This document shows, piece after piece, positions 12,627-19,800 of a stretch of DNA of 22,665 nucleotides. The position numbers were made by a program, and so were the translations under genes. Origin of the DNA: a virus. The stretch spans positions 1 to 22,665 of the IMG/VR virus record IMGVR_UViG_3300030098_002945, one strand, 5' to 3'. Numbering within the stretch: position 1 is the first letter of the stretch; every line of letters starts with the position of its first letter. The notes under the pieces were generated by a model that worked only from the letters and a program-made list of their open reading frames with translations, was not told where the DNA came from and ran no database searches.

Positions 12627-13014
12627 TTTTTCTTCCTTTTAATTCTTTTCTTTTCTTTCTATATTCAGCTCTAGCTTTTTTACACCCATCACATCTACAT
12701 CCTTTTCTGTAGGCTGTAACTGATGGACATGGCATACCATGTTTAACTCTAGCTGCACGATAATTACAACCAGCATGTGAAAACGCTATATTGTCTAGAT
12801 CAAAAAAAACCTCAGGTGGATTATCAGAATCTAACCAAGGTTTTTTATGTTCTATTGTAAAATTATCTATATCTACTATTTCTGTTGCACATTGGTAACA
12901 CCAATTAAATCCCAACTTCTTAGCAAAGCTAAATAAAATAGATTTTCTAAGTCTATGGGCAGCAGTTCCAGGATTCATTCCTAGCTGCTTTGTTTTTTTT
13001 TCTTTAATTGACAT
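12619..13014 (-). CDS. HNH-type endonuclease
   Basis: 131 residues. CYQC (39-42), FTIEHKKPW (His56), LDNIAFSHAGCN (Asn75, His80, Cys83) form an HNH domain with zinc-stabilising cysteines. A second Cys cluster, GCRCDGCKKA (105-114), and a Lys/Arg tail follow. Phage HNH proteins range from homing endonucleases to terminase-associated nucleases that assist packaging; the minus-strand location downstream of a virion-type gene makes the packaging-related option reasonable. The start overlaps the previous gene by 11 bases. Confidence 0.8.
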   Translation of the reverse strand: MSIKEKKTKQLGMNPGTAAHRLRKSILFSFAKKLGFNWCYQCATEIVDIDNFTIEHKKPWLDSDNPPEVFFDLDNIAFSHAGCNYRAARVKHGMPCPSVTAYRKGCRCDGCKKARAEYRKKRKELKGRKNE

Positions 13015-13285
13015 TACGTTTTACGTACTTTCTTTTTTTAGGGTAATTATGTCCAACACCTTTCTTTCTTCCTCCTTCCCCTTTTTTACCTCTATTTTTT
13101 TTAGCAGACACAACGCTTAGTTTATTTGAGTTTATACCCTCAGTATGATGAACTTCCTTTCCATCAAACTTAGAAACCTTTCCACCCTTTTCTAACTTAT
13201 ACCTATCTCTCTTTCTTTTTCTATTATTAGCTCTTTGCTTAGGGCTAGATTGAAACTTCTTATATTCGTCTTTATAATCTCTCAT
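13004..13285 (-). CDS. Small basic HNH-like protein
   Basis: 93 residues, very basic. FDGKEVHHTEG (40-50), then NKLSVVSAKKNRGKKG resembles the HNH pattern of phage endonucleases (D/E-V-x-H-x-D/E-G ... N ... V-V-S ... N-R), with His46/His47 and Asn64 in place. Zinc-binding cysteines are lacking. The N-terminal KFQSSPKQRANNRKR is a basic helix. It could be a compact nicking nuclease or a DNA-binding remnant. It is the first gene after the spacer with the minus-strand promoter candidate. Confidence 0.65.
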   Translation of the reverse strand: MRDYKDEYKKFQSSPKQRANNRKRKRDRYKLEKGGKVSKFDGKEVHHTEGINSNKLSVVSAKKNRGKKGEGGRKKGVGHNYPKKRKYVKRNVN

Positions 13286-13303
13286 ATTACTAATTAAAAG
13301 GAT

Positions 13304-13340
13304 GGGGGGCAGTTTAATACAGAATCAAACAAAACCCCCC
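13304..13340. promoter_or_regulatory. G6/C6 stem-loop in the spacer between minus-strand genes
   Basis: GGGGGG (13304-13309) and CCCCCC (13335-13340) form the outer stem, with GTTT (13312-13315) and AAAC (13327-13330) pairing inside. On the plus strand it is followed by AAAACTAAACATTATG, like the leaders of plus-strand genes. On the minus strand it lies in the leader of the HNH operon, so the functional strand is uncertain. Confidence 0.5.
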
Positions 13341-13353
13341 AAAACTAAACATT

Positions 13354-13392
13354 ATGAAACTTACTGTCAAATATAGTGAATTTATTTGTTAG
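13354..13392 (+). pseudogene. Vestigial plus-strand gene start
   Basis: ATG at 13354 with a CTAAACATTATG context reads MKLTVKYSEFIC and then stops at 13390-13392, touching the minus-strand DUF5675 stop. The hairpin-plus-start layout copies that of true plus-strand genes here, which suggests the 5' remnant of a gene lost on rearrangement. A chance match is possible. Confidence 0.3.
13368..13375 (-). promoter_or_regulatory. Minus-strand promoter -7 element TATATTTG
   Basis: TATATTTG read on the minus strand, identical to the -7 element at 1989. The -33 element is weak: the best TTG lies 22 bases upstream. A GTTAATAAC pair lies 36 bases upstream, compared with 37 at the 3346 promoter, which raises confidence. 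It would drive the HNH/zinc-protein operon. Confidence 0.55.
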
Positions 13393-13893
13393 TTAGGCAA
13401 TATCTTTGTAAGTTATTAACACCTCTTTGTTATTAACTAAGGCTTCTGCTATCCTAGGATATATTCTTTTATAAGCCTGTGTTGACTTACCTATAAAACC
13501 ATTTTCATTTATTTGATTGTTTTCTTGCGAGTCCCCCACGAGTAAGCATCCTGCAGTATGCTCATCAGTATTACCACAATGAATAAGGATGTACTCAAAG
13601 TTAGGTACGTCAGTAATATGAAGCATACCACGATGAATTTTAGGAAATCTTTTAGAATATTTTTGATGGTATCCACCTTCTTTTCTAAGTTTAATTTTAT
13701 ATGTCCCAGCAGGGATCCTTGTTTCTCCATATTTTTTTTCATCTCTATGTTCATCTTCTAATGTATAACACACAAAACTTCTTTTACATCTAAAACCTTC
13801 TCCATGTGGGTTTTCTGCAGAATCATCTACTATAAATAATATTCCAGAGGTTGAGTCTGGGCCACTTGATATTCTTAATACTTCTAATTTCAT
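13393..13893 (-). CDS. DUF5675 family protein, possible cell-wall-active lysis protein
   Basis: 166 residues. Recognised from FVCYTLEDEHRDEKKYGETR (40-59), the IPAGTY turn (60-65) and ILIHCGNTDEHTAGCLLVG (102-120), with His105, Asn108 and Cys116 as prominent conserved residues. This is the DUF5675 pattern found in phages and prophages. The H-G-N-T ... G-C arrangement recalls L,D-transpeptidase-like catalytic sites, and the family is often suspected to act on peptidoglycan, but activity is not established to my knowledge. With a holin on the opposite strand 1.6 kb away and no other lysin seen, it is the best endolysin candidate in the window. The giant gene ends 2 bases upstream. Confidence 0.82.
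   Translation of the reverse strand: MKLEVLRISSGPDSTSGILFIVDDSAENPHGEGFRCKRSFVCYTLEDEHRDEKKYGETRIPAGTYKIKLRKEGGYHQKYSKRFPKIHRGMLHITDVPNFEYILIHCGNTDEHTAGCLLVGDSQENNQINENGFIGKSTQAYKRIYPRIAEALVNNKEVLITYKDIA
13412..13437 (-). promoter_or_regulatory. Tandem GTTAATAAC operator pair 3
   Basis: Two exact GTTAATAAC boxes on the minus strand (13437-13429 and 13420-13412), with a 17-bp period instead of 12. They lie in the last codons of the DUF5675 gene, coding V-N-N and V-L-I-T, and 36 bp upstream of the TATATTTG element at 13375-13368. Confidence 0.6.
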
Positions 13894-13895
13894 AT

Positions 13896-16800
13896 TTAAT
13901 TACTTAATTCTTTTTCTCTTATATCTTGTACTTGTTCTGTTTGCCAAGGTTTTAAAATCTCTGCCCAGTCATTGGACTTTGACCATGTTTCAAAATCAGG
14001 TTGAGAAACCCTATCTCTATTTAAGAACATGTAAAGTTCATCATTAGAATTATATCCAGGATAATACTGTAGAATTATATTATCTCTATTAGTTTCACTC
14101 CTGTTAAATTTATCTTCCATAGATTTAATCAAAGCTTTTTTTACACCTTCTGTTTCTATACCAAAAAATTCAGAATACAAATATAATTTATCTAAATATT
14201 CCATTTGTCTTTTAACCCTATTAAAAACATTGACTTCTTCTTTTTCTCTTGGCTTTGTGTTGTTTAAGTTAGTAATTACTTCTTTCACTCCATATTTAAA
14301 ATTTTCTTGTATATTAAATCTAGAGAACCTATTACCAGTAAAAGACATTGCTTCGTGTAAAAAACTTTTTTTCATATACTTCAACTCATCTTCACTTAAA
14401 AATGTGTCAGGCTGCCAACTTTCTAATAAATCATATACCTGTGTCGCAAAGCCAGGTGCCCCAGCTTTTAAGGTATAAGAAAGCCATTTTGTAAATTTAT
14501 CACGACCAATGTCATCTTCATCCCATATACTAGCTCCAGATTTCTTTTTATTTCTACCAGTCTCAAGAATTAATTGAGTCATCATACTTGGACTAATAAA
14601 TGGATCTAATGTGGTGTGTAAAACATCATTAAATATCTTTGTGTCAAAAGATGGATCGTCTTCAGGTGGGTTAAAAATTGAGTTAACAAATTCTCTAAAT
14701 ATACCATCAGACATATTATCAGTTGAGTTCCAAACATACATTGTGCCATCAAAGTCTCCATTTTCATTTGATTGAGCAGAAACAAGTTTTACATCTCCAT
14801 ATTTCATCCAAGGTGGCAAAAATAATTGAATCATTTTATCTCTATCCATATCATCTAATCCTGTTTTTTCCCAATCATCAAACTTTTTAACTTCGTAATA
14901 ATCAGATAAACTTTCAAAAAACTCCCATCCTCCAACTTTATCTTGTTTTCCATTCATGAGTTTCCAATTCATTAATTCATTTTCTCCTTCTTCTGGTTCA
15001 TCATCAAATAGATTTTTTATAAACTCAAGGGCAGTAGCCCATGTCCCAGCAAGTAAAGTAAAAGCATGAGGCATAGCATATCCTGCAAATCCTATTCCAA
15101 ATAACCTTTTAGCACCCTGAGTCATTAACACTGGGTTACCAGACATTAATTGTTTTTTTGCTATTAAAATTGCATTTACACTGGTTCTAACTACTTCAGC
15201 AGGGAAAGAAACGAAGTCACTAACAAATAAAGATCTTCTAAGTCTTTTACCAACTTTAGGAACCATAGAGTAGGTAGTATAACCTCCCCTTATATTTTCA
15301 GAAGCCTCTTTCAAAGCTTGTTCTCTAGTATATCCTGCATCCAAATATACTTGAACTTCATTCAAGAACCCTGCACCCTTCCAAACAACATCTTCAAAAA
15401 GGTAAGCCTTATTAACAAAATCATTTAGAATCTTACGAAGACCTGGTTTTTTCTTTTTTATAGCATCTACATCCACATTGTTTTCAAAGAGTTCAGAACC
15501 AAGTTTTCCTAAATTACTTTCTTTCAATATAGCTTTTAGTTCATCTGCATAAACAGAATCTATTATTCCAGCTCTAATCATTGTGGCAAACATATCCTCT
15601 CTCTCTTGGGTTGTGCTACTATCAAACAAATTCTGCATAACTTTCCAGCTTTCAAAAAAGTTTGAACCAGGAACATGTCCATTAATAGATGCAAAATACA
15701 TATTACCAAAGAAGTTCCTAACGTGAGTCTTTGGAGACCATACAGTTTTCCCAAGTTTTAAAACACCATTTAAGCCTTGAGCAAGTGTCATTATTTTACC
15801 ATAGTTAAGTTCTTCTCCCTCAATAAATTCTTTAATTTCTTTGGTTGTATAATAAGTCTTGTTATTAAACTTTAAAGTAAATTTATTGTTTCTATATCTA
15901 TCTCCATCGCTTCCAACAGGAATGTTTGAGTCATCAAAAATTAAAATACCATTTAAAGCTTCAACTGTTTTTGCTTTAAAGTTTAGGTTTTCATACTCAT
16001 CAACCATTTTAGTTATAGAGTTAGTTATGTTGTATACAGGGTTTTCTATTGGACTATATAAATCTTTTATAGCATCAGGTATTTCTTTTCTTGTAGTAAA
16101 AATATTAGTATTAATATTTCTTGTTTTTAAAACAGACTTAACAAAATCATCTCTACTATCGTTATCAAGGAATAATTGAGAAACAAATCTTAACACTTTT
16201 TCTTCAGTTATTTCATCAGATGGAAGGCCTTGATTTTGAAGGTATTGTTTGTATTTTTCTGAAAAAAGATTCATAGCACTTTGTATGATATTATATTCTT
16301 TTTCAAAGCCCTCTATAGATTCTTTTATTTTTCCTGTACTAACCTTTTCGTTAATCATAGATTCAATTAGGTTTCTCATCTTGTCTCTATACTCTGTGTC
16401 GTTAAATATTCTATATTGTCTATTAATATATATACCTAAATTATCATCTATAACAACTCCAAGACCATCTGTAACAACGCTTTTTAATTTGTTACTTAAA
16501 GAATCTATTTTTCTTCTAACCTTTTTTACTAGATCTTGAAGCTCAGGGTCAGAGTCTAAATCTTTTATGGTCGCCCTACCTGCGTGACCATCTTTAAGTT
16601 GCTTTATTGTTTTCTCAACATTTCTTATTTTTTCTAAAACAATACCAGCAGCATAACTTTTACCACCCCTATCTAATGTTTCTAAATCACTTTCGTACAT
16701 AGAAAGTTCTGAGTTTAGTGATTTTATTTTAGCAGTTGGATCTGTCAACGCATCATTTATTTCTTTTAATGATATTGGGTTTTCTCCTTTTTGATTTCTC

Positions 16801-19800
16801 TCTACTATATTTCTGAACCTGTCAATTAATTTTTTTAGTTCAAATTTTTCTGCATCAATATTGCTTTTAGCTTGAACACCCATTTCAAATACAGACTCAG
16901 GTATATTACCTTTTGGTAAAACTTCCCTGTTTAAAAACTCTTTAAAAGAATTGATTCTATTAAATTTTTGAAACTTAGGGTTTGTTGTGTAAAATAATTT
17001 ATCCTTATTGTCAAAAACCTGAGCCTTGGAAGATGGGTTACTCATATCTTCAGAAAGACTTGTTATAGAGTTTGTTATATCAATAGATACATATCCATTA
17101 TTATCTACATCTGTTAAGACTATTCCTTGACTTGGGTTTATGTCTGATATAATATCATTCATAACTTCAGGAACAACACTATCAAAGAACTCTGACTTAG
17201 CCCCTTTGAAGCTGCTACCATTCTCAAAAGCAATAGTATCATAATTATTATCAGAGGCAAACTTAATTAAGGTTCTGATTGTTGGTGGAGTATTAGACAT
17301 CATTTCCCTGTTTGGTGCTTTTATGTCTCTTATTAATAAAACTCTCTCACCATCCTCGTTTGTTATATCTTCAAAATTTACGTTAGATAATTCAAACATA
17401 GGATTACTAATTCTCATAGTATTTTCTTCTATATCTATAGAAGTATTATTCATAGATATATAATCTTGAATAGCAGCTTTTGGTATAAGACCATCAGCGT
17501 AAGACCTTTCAACAGACTTTAAAAAATCTCTCATTCCTATAAACTTAAGCTCATTAAGTGTATTTCTATCTCCAACTCTTTTTATTTCTTTTATCCATTG
17601 TTTTGGTGTACCACTAATTATATCTGTAAACTCTAAAGAAGAATCTAATGATGAAAATCCATCATCTCCATATGTTTGAAACTTAACTTCTGGCATTTGT
17701 CTTCCTGCAGAGTACAAAGTTAAATTTGTATCGTATTTACCTTGCTTATAATACTGGTCTTTTTTATATTCTTCAACAAGTTCTTCTATAGGTATAGATT
17801 TGTTTAAGACAGCTATTGGAGATCCTTTAACAAGATATCTATAAGACTCATGAATTGGCCCATCGTAATCAGATGATTTTGTATCAACAATTACATTAGG
17901 GTCGTTTACATCTATTTGTACCATAGAAACAACACTAGCTTTCCTTACCCCTTTTAAGTCTGGGTCGTTTACATATTCTAAAATTTTATTTTCCCCTGGT
18001 AAATTAAACTTACTTAATGTACTGTCTTTAGCTTTTACTATTTGTTGCACAAACTTAGCTCTAGAGCCAAAATCTAATTTTTCAAATATTGGAATAATTT
18101 CATCTAAACTTTTAATTCCCTTTCTTTTTCCTAATAAATTCCTTTTATCTATAGCTGACCTTATCTTAGTGTTGTTTAGTTTACCATTTATAAATTCTAA
18201 AACATCTTTTTTACTAGCTATCTTGTTATCTATAACATTTTGAAACTCGTTTATAATGTATTGAGACATTAATAAACTACCATTTATACCTGCATCAGCC
18301 TGAATCATTATAGCAACTCTACCATCTGTTTTTTTTGCAGCATTTATTAATTTTGTTCCCACTTGCGTTCCATCCACTGCCCAAGCATAACCTTTAAAAG
18401 CGTATGGGAAATACATTCCACCTTTAAACTCCATTTCTAAACCTGTTGGTGATTTAACCAAACCTGTTAATGCTTTATCTGCTGCTATAACTGTAAATGT
18501 TTGACCCTCATAATCACCTCTATCTGCTCTTATAACATCACCCTCCTCAAATGTCCTCTCCACATTATCAACACTAGTGGGTGAAACATTTTGACCAATA
18601 TCACTATCTACACTAGTTATGGTTACATTTTCTGCAATAACTTCACCTGGAGTAGAATTATCAACTTGTTTTTTTATTGTTGGTTTAACTTCACCTCTAG
18701 CCTTCTCGTTAACTGTCATCCCCCTTGATGTAGACTCTTTGAATATTTGTGCAACGTCATCTATATTAGTTAAATTACTTAACTCTTCTAAGCTTATGTT
18801 TACAGGATTATCAGTTTCTATTCCAAGTATTGAATTAATTGTTGATTTAGCGTAACTAATAGCTTTATTTAAATTAGATTGATTATCATCAAACTTTTTA
18901 AGACCAGCATCTGCTAAAAACTCAGCTAGTGCTTCAGCAAGTGGACCATTTGAATCATATTTATTGGTAACCTTCTTCCTGTCTACATTGCCATTTTTAT
19001 CTAATGGAACTTTACCATCTTTATTTTTTGCATAACCTGCTCTTGGATTATATCCAAAGTCTAAATACTCCTTTGGTAATGTTGTCTCTATGCTATCAAC
19101 TAATTTTTTAGCATTTTTATTTCCTTGTTTAGCAGCCTCAAATATGGATGTTACAAATGGGTGAGCTGCCTCATGAAACAATGTGTTATCATTAGCCAAC
19201 TCAAAGTTTACATGCATTGTTGCTTCATTACCTAGTCCACTCTCTAAATTAAATCCATTTCCACCCATAGCTAAATACATGGCTTCTGTTGGACTTTTGC
19301 CCTGGTTTATAAAATACTCAACCTCTGAGGCAGTATCTTGATGAATAATTATATTTTGCCCTTGGGACTGGAATAAATTTTTAGCTTGTCTTAGTATTCT
19401 GGCTTTTGCTTTATATTCTGCACCCTCAAGTTTGTCGTACTCCTCTATTAAGGAGTCTATATCAGTTCCCTCTCTAGAATCAAAAAGTGGTTTAGTAGAT
19501 CTCTTATCGTCTTTTATGTTTTCTTTTTTATCCCTCTTAGATTGATTAGATTTTTCTTGTTTAGACTTCTGTGATTTTGTTTCGTACTCCTGACCAAGTT
19601 CACTTATGGCCTCCTCTATCATTTGCTCCACGTCCTCCATTGTTATAACATCAATACCACCTTGATTAACTATATCATTTGTTAATTTGGTAGCTGCAGC
19701 ATTAAATTTAACATCGCTATCTGTTAACACATTGAGTCCTTGAATTTCGTTAACCTTATTTAAAAACTCTCTTTGTGATATTTTACCTTCATTTCTTCTT

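Noticed and set aside
15859-16179. Plus-strand frame of 106 codons opposite the giant gene, and similar antisense frames elsewhere
   Set aside because: These lie wholly antisense to a well-supported long gene. They have low-complexity hydrophobic translations typical of antisense AT-rich DNA, and no leader or spacing signals.
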